Assembly: GCA_963585895.1 (NCBI GenBank)
Contig: OY757913.1
Span: 109,305,732 to 109,369,731 of the forward strand
DNA: 64,000 nucleotides
Direction of reading: 5' to 3'
Source of the DNA: Sepioteuthis lessoniana
Lineage: Eukaryota; Mollusca; Cephalopoda; Myopsida; Loliginidae
In this document: piece by piece, positions 43,690-53,862 of the stretch
Position numbering within the stretch: the first letter of the stretch is position 1
Layout of the letters: each line of letters opens with the position of its first letter
Translations under genes and position numbers: made by a program
The notes under the pieces: model-generated
The model's input: the letters and a program-made list of their open reading frames with translations, nothing else
Told to the model about the DNA's origin: nothing
Databases searched by the model: none

Positions 43690-46446
43690 GGGAACCAAGA
43701 TATCAAATATCACGAAACTGGCAATGGCTGGTCGCTCGCCACGGTATCCGCATGGAAAAACTCTGTCAACGCCGCAGTAGGAGGGGTAGGATTACTTATA
43801 GGACCTAGAGCACTAAAAACGCTTAATAGCGTTGAGAAAATACAACCTAGAATGATGGCAGCTACATTTAACGGAAACCCCAGAGCAACAATCATCTCAT
43901 GCTACAGCCCCACCAATGTTAGTGAAGAAAATGAACTAGTCACCTTCTACGATAAGTTATCCTCATTAGTGCGTAGCATCCCGAAACACAACATGTTAGT
44001 CATTGGCGGAGACATGAATGCCCAAATCGGGAAAAACGGAAACAACAAATACAGCCTCCACAACACGTCAAATAGGAATGGGCAACATCTAACAGATTTC
44101 ATGATAGAAAATAGATTAGCATGCCTCAATACAAACTACCAAAAAAGAGAGGGCAAACTATGGACATACACGTACGCAAACAATACTAAAGCACAGATAG
44201 ACTACGTCCTTATAAACAAGAAATGGAAGAATAGTGCATTGAATTGCGAGGCATACTCCTCTTTTGAAGGTGTGTCCACCGATCACCGAATAGTCACGGC
44301 GAAAATACGGTTAAGCCTACGAAAAAACGCCAAACGAATAGCAAACACCAAACACTATGACTGGGCCCTATTAAACAACAAAGATGTAAGAGATAAATAC
44401 GTATTAGAATTAAGAAACAGATTCGAAACACTACAAGAAAAGACGGAAAAAAGTACACCAAACGACGAATACGAAAATTTCGTCAATGCACACCTCGAGG
44501 CAGCAGCAAAATACATTTCAACAAAACTTAAAACTAAATATAGAGTCCCATGGGAAACTTTAGCGGTGAGAGAAAAACGTGCACTAGTGAAAACAGCCTC
44601 CAAAAACTATCGAAAAAACCCAACAAACACAAATGCCTTAAAACTAAAAACGGCACAATATCAATTAGCAGGCATATATATAAAGGAACAGACAGAATAC
44701 ATTCAAAATCAGATAGATAAGATTAGAGACTCGGTGGAAGATAGACAATCTAGAATAGCCTGGCAAACAATTAACGAAGTGAGCAGAAGAAAGAACACAG
44801 CCAAAGCAAAACTTAAAGCAGCAAACCAACAAGAAAGAATAAAACTGTGGAAACAGCACTTCGAAAACTTACTTGGAAACCCACCAAAAATAACGCATGA
44901 ACCAATCACCAGAATAATTAGCAAACAATTAGACATTAAACTAGGACCGTTCACACAAGAAGAACTCGACTCGGTTCTCAGAAAAATTAAAAATAGGAAA
45001 GCTGCAGGACTGGACGAAATTCCCCCAGAAGTATGGAAGACCAGACAATTCGACGACATACTGCTCCGACACTGCAACGCAGTATACAATCAAAATCCGA
45101 TAGAAAGATGCATGAAGGGATGCATACTCCCCTTCCCTAAAAAGGGAGACCTCGGATTAGCCAAAAACTACCGAGGCATAACACTTACATCCATAGCTGC
45201 CAAAATCTACAATGCCCTACTACGAAACCGAATAGAACCCAAAATCGACAACATACTTAGAAAAAACCAAAATGGCTTCCGAAGAAATAGATCCACGACC
45301 TCACAAATATTAACCATCCGCAGAATCCTTGAAGGTGTACGGGCAAAGAACCTACAAGCGACATTAATATTTGTCGACTTTACCAAGGCTTTCGACTCCA
45401 TTCACAGAGGAAAGATGGAACAAATCCTACTAGCGTACGGCATACCTAAAGAAACCGTAGCGGCAATAACGATTCTCTATAGAAACACTAAAGTAAAAGT
45501 ACGATCACCGGATGGAGACACAGAATACTTTGACATTGTAGCAGGAGTACTACAAGGGGACACACTGGCCCCGTACCTCTTTATCATTTGTCTAGACTAC
45601 GTACTAAGAACATCGATTGACAAAATCAAAGAGAATGGCTTCGAACTGACGAAGAGAAGAAGCAAAAGATACCCCGCAACAACAATTACCGACGCCGACT
45701 ACGCCGATGACATAGCGATACTGGCAAATACACCTGACCAAGCCGAAACACTTCTGCATAGTTTGGAACGAGCAGCAGCAAGCATAGGCCTCCATGTTAA
45801 TGCACACAAAATGGAATATATGTGCTATAACCAAACGGGGGACATCTCCACTCTAGAAGGAACCCCACTTAAACTAGTTGACAAATTCACGTACCTAGGA
45901 AGCAGCATCGAATCAACCGAAAATGACATCGAAACGAGGTTAACGAAAGCATGGACAGCTATCAATAGGCTATCGATTATATGGAAATCAGACCTAACCG
46001 ATAAAATGAAACGCAGTTTCTTGCAGGCAGCGGTCACATCGATACTGCTATATGGATGCACTACATGGACGCTAACAAAACGGCTGGAGAAGAAACTAGA
46101 TGGCAATTACACAAGAATGCTGCGTGCAATCCTGAACAAGTCCTGGCAGCAACACCCCACAAGACACCAACTGTACGGCCACCTGCCCCCTATCACGAAA
46201 ACTATTCAAGTTAGACGAACCAGACATGCAGGACACTGCTGGAGAAGCAGAGATGAACTCATAAGAGATGTACTCTTATGGATCCCCACACATGGCCGCG
46301 CAAAAGCAGGACGACCAGCTCGAACGTACATTCAGCAGCTATGTGAGGATACGGGATGTTGTCCTGAAGACCTACCTAGGGCGATGAACGATAGGGAGGA
46401 GTGGCGAGAGAGGGTCAGGGATATCCGTGCTACCAGCGCGATATGA
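43690..46446 (+). CDS. LINE endonuclease-reverse transcriptase, main part
   Basis: About 918 codons without a stop, entering from DIKYHETGNGWSLATVS. In order: APE endonuclease (GGDMNAQIGKNG near 44005, IDYVLINKKW near 44197, STDHRIV near 44275); linker; RT domain with KAAGLDEIPPEVW (45001), FVDFTKAFDSIHRG (45373), AGVLQGDTLAPYLF (45541) and catalytic YADD in DADYADDIAIL (45694); thumb region LVDKFTYLGSS (45877); C-terminal RRTRHAGHCWRSRDE and AGRPARTYIQQLC. All expected catalytic residues of the plus-strand part are present. The frame extends upstream to an ATG at 43624, but those codons lie in T-rich junction DNA and are not the true start. The intact frame suggests a young insertion, though the inversion prevents it from encoding the whole protein. 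Confidence 0.93.
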   Translation, partial: GNQDIKYHETGNGWSLATVSAWKNSVNAAVGGVGLLIGPRALKTLNSVEKIQPRMMAATFNGNPRATIISCYSPTNVSEENELVTFYDKLSSLVRSIPKHNMLVIGGDMNAQIGKNGNNKYSLHNTSNRNGQHLTDFMIENRLACLNTNYQKREGKLWTYTYANNTKAQIDYVLINKKWKNSALNCEAYSSFEGVSTDHRIVTAKIRLSLRKNAKRIANTKHYDWALLNNKDVRDKYVLELRNRFETLQEKTEKSTPNDEYENFVNAHLEAAAKYISTKLKTKYRVPWETLAVREKRALVKTASKNYRKNPTNTNALKLKTAQYQLAGIYIKEQTEYIQNQIDKIRDSVEDRQSRIAWQTINEVSRRKNTAKAKLKAANQQERIKLWKQHFENLLGNPPKITHEPITRIISKQLDIKLGPFTQEELDSVLRKIKNRKAAGLDEIPPEVWKTRQFDDILLRHCNAVYNQNPIERCMKGCILPFPKKGDLGLAKNYRGITLTSIAAKIYNALLRNRIEPKIDNILRKNQNGFRRNRSTTSQILTIRRILEGVRAKNLQATLIFVDFTKAFDSIHRGKMEQILLAYGIPKETVAAITILYRNTKVKVRSPDGDTEYFDIVAGVLQGDTLAPYLFIICLDYVLRTSIDKIKENGFELTKRRSKRYPATTITDADYADDIAILANTPDQAETLLHSLERAAASIGLHVNAHKMEYMCYNQTGDISTLEGTPLKLVDKFTYLGSSIESTENDIETRLTKAWTAINRLSIIWKSDLTDKMKRSFLQAAVTSILLYGCTTWTLTKRLEKKLDGNYTRMLRAILNKSWQQHPTRHQLYGHLPPITKTIQVRRTRHAGHCWRSRDELIRDVLLWIPTHGRAKAGRPARTYIQQLCEDTGCCPEDLPRAMNDREEWRERVRDIRATSAI

Positions 46447-46455
46447 TGATGATGA

Positions 46456-46545
46456 TGAAATGCAATCAGTCTCGTCCAGGATTTGAACTCGCGTCGCCGT
46501 GTCCATTTCCTACGACGATAACCATGACATCTCGGGCACCTCCTT
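46456..46545 (-). repeat. SINE-A head half, split by LINE
   Basis: Continuation of 42857-43049: TGAAATGCAATCAGTCTCG to CGATAACCATGACATCTCGGGC (head complement). Confidence 0.9.
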
Positions 46546-47240
46546 CAAACTTTATTAGTTTATTAATAACTACCTATGAGTGAATGAAGTTTCACCGGGT
46601 GACTGCGTCTTCTATTCTATAGAAGTCATATGAAACTTTTAGTAAGAAAGTGACGACATGTTAATTACTCTTAGCTTTTATACTGCTCTGCTTACCACCA
46701 TTTGAGCACTTTTTAAATGATTATTTATTCTCGCTTGTTATATAAGGTAATCAGTATTTCTATTAATTCTACCCCTTATTCATTTTTACCTTTCAACTCT
46801 TAATGCTACGAACGCAAATATAATACCGGCCAATCGGGGAGCTGGGGTGTTCAGCGACATTCAGTAAGTATTATTTCCTTCTATTGTATCATCCATAGTC
46901 TTGTAGCTGAGTTGCAAGTACGAGGCAGAAAATGAGAAGCTTTCTATGCACTTTTCAGATATAAATGCGTGAAGAAAATGGTTTTCTCATTCAAAACAAA
47001 ACCGGTCGGACGGAACAAATGTTTAATGAATGAATTTGATGAATAAAAACACATATTAAACTTAAAGTTATATGATCTTAGTCGAACAGAACGTTGGAAG
47101 ATAAAACCTTTAGGTATTTCAATATCGTTTTATACGATTATCAGTAGCTTATACATTCTAGATTAACAATTAATTCAGTAAAGCTTTTTAAACTTCAGGT
47201 TACGGAAAATTATTGTACGTGTGTATTTAATGATTAGATT

Positions 47241-47285
<45 letters not shown>
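46546..47285. other. No gene; dispersed repeat and (TA)n
   Basis: 46600-46745 is a second copy of the 39117-39300 repeat. (TA)n at 47246-47284. The rest is unrecognised. Confidence 0.5.
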
Positions 47286-47286
<1 letters not shown>

Positions 47287-47553
47287 CCGACACCTCCACA
47301 CGATCAGGATATGGCACAAGGTCAGTTTTTAAGTGGAGTTTGACAAGTTTGAATTCAGTGTTTTCCTTGTCCTAAACTGGTTGCCATACCAAGGTTAAAG
47401 AACATAGACTGCCCTACTATTTAGGCATAGCTGGATTCATACCTTTTCCAAGGGTATTAGCACAATGTGAAATATAAACAGCCTCGTCCAGGATTTCAAC
47501 TCGGGTTCCCGTGTGCATTTCTTTCAACGATATCATTACACTACGAATGCGTC
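47286..47553 (-). repeat. SINE-A copy
   Basis: CCGACACCTCCACACGATCAGG to ATATCATTACACTACGAATGC on the plus strand follows the reverse SINE-A with moderate divergence and a small deletion near 47430. Confidence 0.8.
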
Positions 47554-49319
47554 CTAAGGTTAGATGATATAATGTTCACGAAGAGTGGATATAAATATGT
47601 TAATCTCAAGGGTTTTTAATCGGTCCTAAAAAGTAATAACACGAGTAACCACCTAAATTTAGACAAGCAATCTGTGTGTAGTGATTATCACTAGTTTTGG
47701 CATTGAAATCAAGGTTGCCGACCTGAAAAATAATCAACATCAGTTTAATTTATTTCTGACATGTTGAATATTTGTTACGTTGTCTTAAAGTTTAACAGAA
47801 TTTGATTTAATGTTCCAGTTGTGCGACACATTTAACCAAAACATTTCATGATTGGACATGAATCCTAAGAGGCAAACACGAAACAAATACTTTCATATAA
47901 GGTCAATATTGAGCGGCTACTTTTCGATTAGGGTTACCAACCTAAAAAGTAATGGAAAAAAAAAAGAAATAAAATAAATAAATAATAGTTTTATTTTTAG
48001 ACCGGCCTCGTATAAACTTTTGGCGAATTTTGAGTATTTCAAAATTGAATTTTATACCTTAATTCAGTGAAGCTTTTAAAAAGCAAGGGTTCTAGAAATG
48101 TATGTTAAGCGATCAGATGAAGTAATGTTTACAAAGGGGGTTATAAATATGTGCTGATTATCAAACTTTGCTCAGATGATATGTTGCTTACAATACCATT
48201 AATGTTACTTAAGCTTTTACTCATAAGTATTGAACTAGATTATCGCTGCTAAATTTCGGTGATCTAGCGAAAACCGGTGCTTTCAGTGAGGCTTGACCGT
48301 AAGTAGTGGATATAAATATCAGTGTCGAATATTCTAAATCGACCCTAAAAATAAGTTTCAACCTAGGAGCAGCCATCTAAATTTAGTCAAGCATTCTATG
48401 TGCGTAGCGATTAACAATTTGTGGAGAGTGGGGTTTTGGCATTGCGCCCATCTTAAAAGAAAGAAAAAAAATGGGGTCTGCCAAGAAACCTTGCTCGAAA
48501 ACCAGTGATATCCTTACTCTCAAAAGGAAAGCCTTATAGAACAGTTCAAACACATTGCAAACTTCCAGGCACAAACTAATGAATACATATTCATCACAAA
48601 TGCTACCGAATACTATAATTTACTTTCGGTTAGGTTGTTCTTAGTTCTAACTTTACGAGTACATCCGATAGTCCGTTGTACGAGCACCCCACCCAAAATG
48701 GGGCATGCTGAGGGGGGATAAATTTTACTTCTGCTCATCTAGAGAGCAAGCTTCTGGCATTGCGCCTGATTTTTTTAAAAATCAGTTTTGTTTTTTTTGT
48801 TTTTTTAAGTGGGTGTCAAAGAGACCTTGCACCAAAGCCAGTGAAATCATTACTGTTAAAAGTAAAATTTTATAAAACAATTCAATCATCAGTCAGCTGA
48901 ATATTAACCTATTTATATATTTTCACTGGCTTACGAGACCACCCCACTCGACTCAATATACAGAATGTTTTAAGTTTAACTTTTGTTTATTAAGTACATA
49001 CATAAGGGAATCAATAACTGCATTTTTTTTTTTTTTTTTATGGAGAAAAAAAATTTAAGCGTTTACAATGTAGGATAGAATGAGACGAAGTTTGTGGTTA
49101 TTAGAACGTAAAAAGGTGGACATTTTATTTTGAAGCAAAAATCGTTTTAACAGTATTTGAAAATAAAAAAAAAAATATATACGCTTTAAAATATGCTATT
49201 TGAATGAGATCAGGTAAACATTTCCTTAATACAGAAGATCACGGGAATAAAAAAGAAAGTGTTTGGTTATACGAAGACCGACAAAAATCAACCGAAAAAG
49301 TCAATGTAGCAAACTGAGC
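47554..49319. other. Diverged repeat pairs, no gene
   Basis: TGGCATTGCGCC with ACCTTGC..GAAA.CCAGTGA.ATC.TTACT occurs at 48436-48556 and again at 48776-48890. CCACCTAAATTTAGACAAGC (47649) recurs as CCATCTAAATTTAGTCAAGC (48371). The block seems built of old dispersed-repeat copies. Frames here are short and unsupported. Confidence 0.45.
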
Positions 49320-49775
49320 CAGAAGGAATTCAAGAAAAGACAAAATCAAGTGAGAAAAGGTAATCTATTGGGAACTATACAAACTAAATTTTAAACATAC
49401 GCACCAGAATCTGTCATGGAAAATGACAATCAAAACTAGAAGATTAGGTTTTTACAAGAATTTGTCAGTTCGTGAACTTCACCGTCTCCGCAGACCAAAA
49501 TGAAATTTAAAAAGACCCGAAATTGTCAGATGAGCGAGAAAAGAAAAGCAAAATCTAGAATATTAGCGTGATAGCGTTACCAATCATTATCGGAGTCCTA
49601 GAACAGAGACTGGAAAAATTGGAAGTCCAGGGAAGGATTAACAGACTTGGCTGTTGTGATCAACTAGAATACTGAGGAGAGTTCTGGACAGCTGCAGAGA
49701 TTTGCAGTCAGTCGGATTTTGGTGAAGGCAACCAGTTACTACTGATGTGAAAATTCGTAAACAGTAAATTACTCG
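49320..49775 (+). mobile_element. R4-like LINE 3' end, old copy
   Basis: Follows 34829-35390 in order: CCAGAATCTGTCATGGAAAATGA, CACCGTCTCCGCAGACC, GCGTTACCAATCATTATCGGAGTCC and CTAGAATACTGAGGAGAGTTCTGG (codons for ALPIIIGVL and TRILRRVLD). Frame destroyed by many indels. Confidence 0.7.
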
Positions 49776-49811
49776 TTAGATTTTGGCTAAGTTTTTTTTT
49801 ATTTAACCAGA

Positions 49812-49812
49812 T

Positions 49813-49870
<58 letters not shown>
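49812..49870. repeat. Poly-A then (TA)n
   Basis: About 29 A followed by about 15 TA units, just beyond the R4-like fragment. It might derive from a retroposon tail. Confidence 0.9.
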
Positions 49871-49874
<4 letters not shown>

Positions 49875-49897
49875 TGGAAGTAAGAAAAAAAAAAAAC

Positions 49898-50258
49898 GGA
49901 CTCATTTTAACAGCATGTCAACCCTTCTCGAGTTATTTTATGCCAAGGTATTGGGAATCCCGTCCATAATTACATTTTTTGTACAATTGTTTACGAGTTT
50001 GTTTTTGGAGGTTTTTTGCTCACAGTCATGTGATATCGAATATTTCAATAGGCCTATTTAACCCATAGGTAGAACTAACAAGTACCACCACTCCGGGTCA
50101 GAGAGGATCTGAGAGCAATGGCAATGAAAAGGGTACTCTACTCTCCCGAGAACTGGAGCCTCTCCATCTGTTGCTGTTCAGCGTCATACGCAGGACATTC
50201 TTTACAGGAGAGGGGAGATATAGTCAACGTATTCTAAACCCTGAATACTGGGCAAAAG
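49898..50258 (-). repeat. SINE-B copy, tail variant 2
   Basis: Tail TTTTAACAGCATGTCAACCC at 49907, then TTTTATGCC, short subrepeats, and body ACCCATAGGTAGAACTAACAAG to CAACGTATTCTAAACC. It lies downstream of the CNOT2-like gene on that gene's strand. Confidence 0.75.
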
Positions 50259-50342
50259 TAATGAAAAGTTATTTACACATTAAATATTTTGATATACAAA
50301 TTTATTAGATCTCACAAGTGAGTCAATTACATTTTTCTTAAT

Positions 50343-50409
50343 TTTATTGGGGGGGGTATTATTTTTGAAGTAACAACGTCCGACAAGTTGATTACGTTTA
50401 TCTTTTAAT
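50343..50409 (-). promoter_or_regulatory. Candidate poly(A) signals of CNOT2-like gene
   Basis: On the minus strand, ATTAAA at 50404-50409 and AATAAA at 50343-50348 lie 212 and 273 bases after the stop codon. In AT-rich DNA such hexamers occur by chance, so this is only a plausible 3' end. Confidence 0.35.
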
Positions 50410-50620
50410 AATGTTTAACGTAAGAGATCTTTCAAAAGGTAATGTTTAACCATTTAGGAAATTGTTAACGCGCAGAATATATGGAATTTATGTTAAAATA
50501 CAGTAGAAATGTTACTTCTAGTTTGTAAATTCAAATCTTCGATTTCATAGTAATAATAATCCATATACACAAAAGTAATAATGTAACAAAATCGAATATA
50601 GAAACATTAACAATTAGTTA

Positions 50621-52078
50621 TCAATTTGAAAAAAGTAGCGGTTTTTCTTCTAGTTGGTTATACTCTATTCTAAATTGCTTCGGGTGTTTTCGCCAAGTCA
50701 CCACATCGAAGTAAAAATATGTCCCTTGTTCCCAGGTGTCCATGATGGTGACTGGAGAGATTCCTGGGATTCGTTCTAGCCATATTTGCTCGGTCTTGTG
50801 ATATCGCCATTCTCTTTGATATAATTCGCAAGCAGCCGCCACTTGGATCGTATCCCTGCCATACACGTAGAATAAGTAGAACAACAAATCTTCGCTGTAC
50901 CGAGACAATTTGATGGACGGCAGTTTCTGCTTGATGTAGGCGTTGGTCAGATATTCGCTAGGGAGGTTGCGGTCGATGTCCTGGGGACAGCGAGAGATAT
51001 GGGACCAAGGGTTGCAGAAGACCTCGAAGATTCGGTCGCTTTTATAAAGCGGAAAATCTTCTCGATTTAGTCCATCCATAAGCAAAGCGCCCCCGAGATT
51101 ATTTTTATTAGACTTTATGAGATAAAGCAAGGAAAGCATCCCAAACTGATCTTTCACCATACCAGACTTCAAATCGTAAGTAGTCCCATCTACAGTCACT
51201 CTGTAAATCCGTGGTCTTTCTTTTTCGTCTGAGGAGACAGTCTCACTCTTAAGAGGCACCGACTCTTTGGTTTCATCTTCATTGTTTTCATCTAAAAGAT
51301 TTATCAGATTATTCCTGGCTGACAGCGGGTTTATTGTTCTCTTCACAGGCATCCAATTTTCCGTTTTGGTTTGAACTTCATGTGAATTAGTTTTGGCTAC
51401 TATCCGGTCGTGTTGACCCCAAGTCCAAGGAGATGGGGAACCAAAAGTTGCTAACGTTTTATCTACGATAACACTACTACCTACATTCGAAACAGGATCA
51501 GTATATTCTGTAGCTGCCGTTGCCTGATCAAGTTCTTGTCGAGTGGTGGTATAATCAAGCTTTGTCTGCTTTTTTAGGTGGTCGAGTATTTGTTGCTCAG
51601 GCACTGAATAGGTGGAACTGGTCAGCATTTCCTGTTGAGAATGAAAAACTCCGACTTTATTGTAAAGATCATCACGCCAAGGGTTTGACGGTGGTTCAAT
51701 CCCAGTTTCAGTTTCCGAGCTGCGAAAGAACTCTTGCGAACTTTTGATGAAGCCGGCTTTGTCATACTTGGAGACATCTTGCAGCGGATACCCGAAGCCA
51801 TCGTAGGGTGGAATAAATCCTATGTGCCCAATTCCTTGGGTCTTGAAATTGTCGACATTTACGATTTGGTTCATGTAAGTGTTGACTGGGAAGCCAAGCC
51901 TGGTAGTATTGTTCTGGTTTGAAACAGAAGCGGTCGTGTGGCTAGCGTTGTCAAGCAACTGTTCGGCAAAGGGTACATCTCGCGGTAGACCAAGATGTGC
52001 GTTATGACCGTGTTTGCTACTATTGTTGTCAATAGCTTTCTTTAACCAAGGCTTAAATTCAGTCGACAGAGGGTTCAT
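50621..52078 (-). CDS. CNOT2-like protein (CCR4-NOT subunit 2 paralogue), intronless
   Basis: A single 485-codon frame with no stop, far longer than expected by chance here. Residues about 300-478 match the C-terminal NOT2/3/5 domain of CNOT2: GMVKDQFGMLSLL (306-318), CPQDIDRNLPSEYLTNAYI (364-382), RYSEDLLFYLFY (393-404), REWRYHK (422-428), QGTYFYFDVVTWRK (451-464), EYNQLEEKP (472-480). In CNOT2 this domain pairs with CNOT3 and docks on CNOT1, the scaffold of the cytoplasmic mRNA deadenylase. Human CNOT2 runs about 15-20 residues past the EKP position, whereas this ends LLFSN. Residues 1-290 are Asn/Ser/Thr-rich and unlike the CNOT2 N-terminus I know. One exon covering a domain that is normally split suggests a retrocopy; the open frame and kept motifs suggest selection. 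An in-frame TAG lies seven codons upstream of the ATG unless a splice acceptor there is used. Alternative: last exon of a longer gene. Confidence 0.85.
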   Translation of the reverse strand: MNPLSTEFKPWLKKAIDNNSSKHGHNAHLGLPRDVPFAEQLLDNASHTTASVSNQNNTTRLGFPVNTYMNQIVNVDNFKTQGIGHIGFIPPYDGFGYPLQDVSKYDKAGFIKSSQEFFRSSETETGIEPPSNPWRDDLYNKVGVFHSQQEMLTSSTYSVPEQQILDHLKKQTKLDYTTTRQELDQATAATEYTDPVSNVGSSVIVDKTLATFGSPSPWTWGQHDRIVAKTNSHEVQTKTENWMPVKRTINPLSARNNLINLLDENNEDETKESVPLKSETVSSDEKERPRIYRVTVDGTTYDLKSGMVKDQFGMLSLLYLIKSNKNNLGGALLMDGLNREDFPLYKSDRIFEVFCNPWSHISRCPQDIDRNLPSEYLTNAYIKQKLPSIKLSRYSEDLLFYLFYVYGRDTIQVAAACELYQREWRYHKTEQIWLERIPGISPVTIMDTWEQGTYFYFDVVTWRKHPKQFRIEYNQLEEKPLLFSN

Positions 52079-52088
52079 GATTTGAAAG

Positions 52089-52107
52089 CTGCTTAACTAA
52101 AAAAAAA
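52089..52107 (-). promoter_or_regulatory. Possible 3' splice site before CNOT2-like ATG
   Basis: On the minus strand a nine-T tract (52099-52107) is followed by AG (52097-52098), 18 bases before the ATG; a second AG follows at 52089-52090. Codons between the first AG and the ATG are in frame (LSSFQI), so an upstream exon could add 5' UTR or extra N-terminal residues. Confidence 0.4.
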
Positions 52108-52379
52108 TTGTATTACATTGTTTTAAGCTGGCGTGAGTCTCAGCGTATTTATTTAAAAAATCGCTCCTGAATTCATTTTTCTAGTTCTACCCTCTAACTT
52201 TGAAATAGGCAATTCTCAGATTCCAAAATAAGTCAGAAACAAAATACGAGAGATTTTCCGGATCTGGACCACTAAATAGCATTTCGGGGTGGTGGATTAT
52301 TGTCTGGAATATCTTATTCTTTACTCGACATTATTTACATCTCGAATTGTAAAGATCTATTTACAACGAATATGAAGAC

Positions 52380-52760
52380 AAGGGGTTACATGAGGAATCC
52401 TTCAAAAGTAATGCCTCCCATTTATTTCCATGGAAATTATGATAGATACAAGGAACACTATAACATCGTTGGATAGAGCAAGTTTTCTGTCACAAAACAC
52501 TATTTTTCTGGAAAAATAGCTGGACAAACTGGGTTCTTTAGCTATGATAAGGTAACCAGCTAAGGAGAATCAACTTTACTCTGCTTAACAAATTGACCTT
52601 GTGTCAGATCCTGCTTAATCACGCCATTGACAATGGATTTTCTCCGAGCGATGATCAATAGACTGCATGCTGTGTTACGAAAGTAATGGCTTCTGTCCTG
52701 TTATGTTATCCCACAAAGACGATGTTGGTGGCATGGCAGTTGAGGTTGAACTTCTCTGCC
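52380..52760 (+). repeat. Dispersed repeat, DNA-transposon-like, copy 1
   Basis: AAGTAATGCCTCCCATTTATT, GTTGGATAGAGCAAGTTTTC and, further on, ACGAAAGTAATGGCTTCTG with ATCCCACAAAGACGATGTTGG. The same words in the same order and orientation recur at 53480-53720. GAAAGTAATGCC-type ends are common in mariner elements, but no transposase is visible. Confidence 0.55.
52527..52628 (+). repeat. SINE-A fragment within that repeat
   Basis: GGGTTCTTTAGCTATGATAAGG, AGGAGAATCAACTTTACTCTGC and GACCTTGTGTCAGATCCTGC are the 3' third of SINE-A with an internal gap. Confidence 0.6.
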
Positions 52761-53479
52761 AATAACCTATATATTTATTTATTCTTTCATTCATTTTATT
52801 TATTCATTCATTTTATTGAAAAAAAACTGTTTAATTTAGCTAAAGCAAGTAAACTTGTTAGCTCCTCTTTTTGTCCCCGCCATTTTATTTTCCCCTTCCT
52901 TCCTCTATTAGATAATAGAGACTCGAGTTCTTCGAAGATCCTAGAGGGTTTTTGGGGAGGAGGATATTTTGATTGTTTGTTTCTCTTGATTTTTTGGAGG
53001 TGTTTTTATCTTGTTTTGTTTTTTCACTCCACGCATTATTTTTTTCGACCGGTTAACTCGTTTTTTTTTTTATACCATATTAGTCTGTGAGAGGATCGGC
53101 AATAACAATCATTTTATTTCTACTTATATATATATTCATTTGTATTTAGTTGTGTACTTCTTTCTTTGTAAATAAAAATTTATATCATTCCCCACTGAAT
53201 CTCAATATATGCACAAATAGGATAAGTTTTAAAACTCTTAGATTGACTGGTATGTTTTGGTGAATATAGTGTGAATGATTTTCTGAATTAATGTCATGCT
53301 TGGGTGAAATAAATAATATAGTATGTTCTGGGTCAGTAAATGGATCTAGTCAAGTTAAAGATAAGATAGTGAAGACAACCCCCACCACCATTTTAAGGCT
53401 GTGTCGCAATTTTCTCTTTTGCACAATAGATATATTTAAACTGAGAATCAATGAATGTATTACACGAGCAATGCCCGAA
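52761..53479. other. No gene recognised
   Basis: T-rich and AT-rich DNA. The 134-codon frame at 52686-53090 is Phe/Leu-rich low-complexity sequence and not credible. Confidence 0.45.
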
Positions 53480-53720
53480 AGTAATACTGCCTATTTATCA
53501 CCATGGAAACAACAAGAGGTTCAAGAAATACAATACCGTTGGATAAAGCAATTTTTCAGCTACCAAACACTATTTTCTACATAGTCAACACCATTGGTTT
53601 TGTATTTTTCACCAACGATGCCCCGTACACAAAAGAGTGGCGCTCCGAAAATAATGCCTCCTATCTTATATTTTCCCACAAAGTTAGATGTTGGTGATGT
53701 GGCAGTAGAGAGTGAGCCTT
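53480..53720 (+). repeat. Dispersed repeat, copy 2
   Basis: GAAAGTAATACTGCCTATTTATC, CCGTTGGATAAAGCAATTTTTC, CCGAAAATAATGCCTCC and TTTCCCACAAAGTTAGATGTTGG match copy 1 at 52380-52760, without the SINE. Confidence 0.55.
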
Positions 53721-53862
53721 CCAGTAAATATCTTTTTTTTTTTTTTTCTTTATTACAGATAGAAACCGAACGACAGTCTAGTAAAATGACGTCTGACATA
53801 AAAACAAAAGTGTTATTGATCTCTCCATGCGAAATTGACACTTACTGAACAAAGAAAAATGT

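Larger units (their letters stand above)
43050..46455 (+). mobile_element. RTE-like LINE, near full length, 5' end inverted
   Basis: Inserted in a SINE-A with target duplication TGAAATGCAATC (43038-43049 and 46456-46467; the shared TGA overlaps the tail). The main part, about 43690-46455, is plus-oriented with the APE-RT frame and a (GAT)n tail. The first about 640 bases (43050 to about 43688) are in the opposite orientation and hold the 5' UTR and the protein N-terminus, placed directly against the left target duplication. This is the structure expected of twin priming during target-primed reverse transcription. RTE assignment: single APE-RT protein of about 1000 residues, no ORF1, simple (GAT)n tail. 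A related clade such as Proto2 cannot be excluded. Confidence 0.9.

Noticed and set aside
51520-51922. Plus-strand frames antisense to the CNOT2-like gene
   Set aside because: No homology; explained as shadow frames of the conserved minus-strand coding sequence.
52686-53090. 134-codon frame upstream of the CNOT2-like gene
   Set aside because: Phe/Leu/Tyr-rich composition from T-rich DNA; opposite strand to the gene; no recognisable domain.
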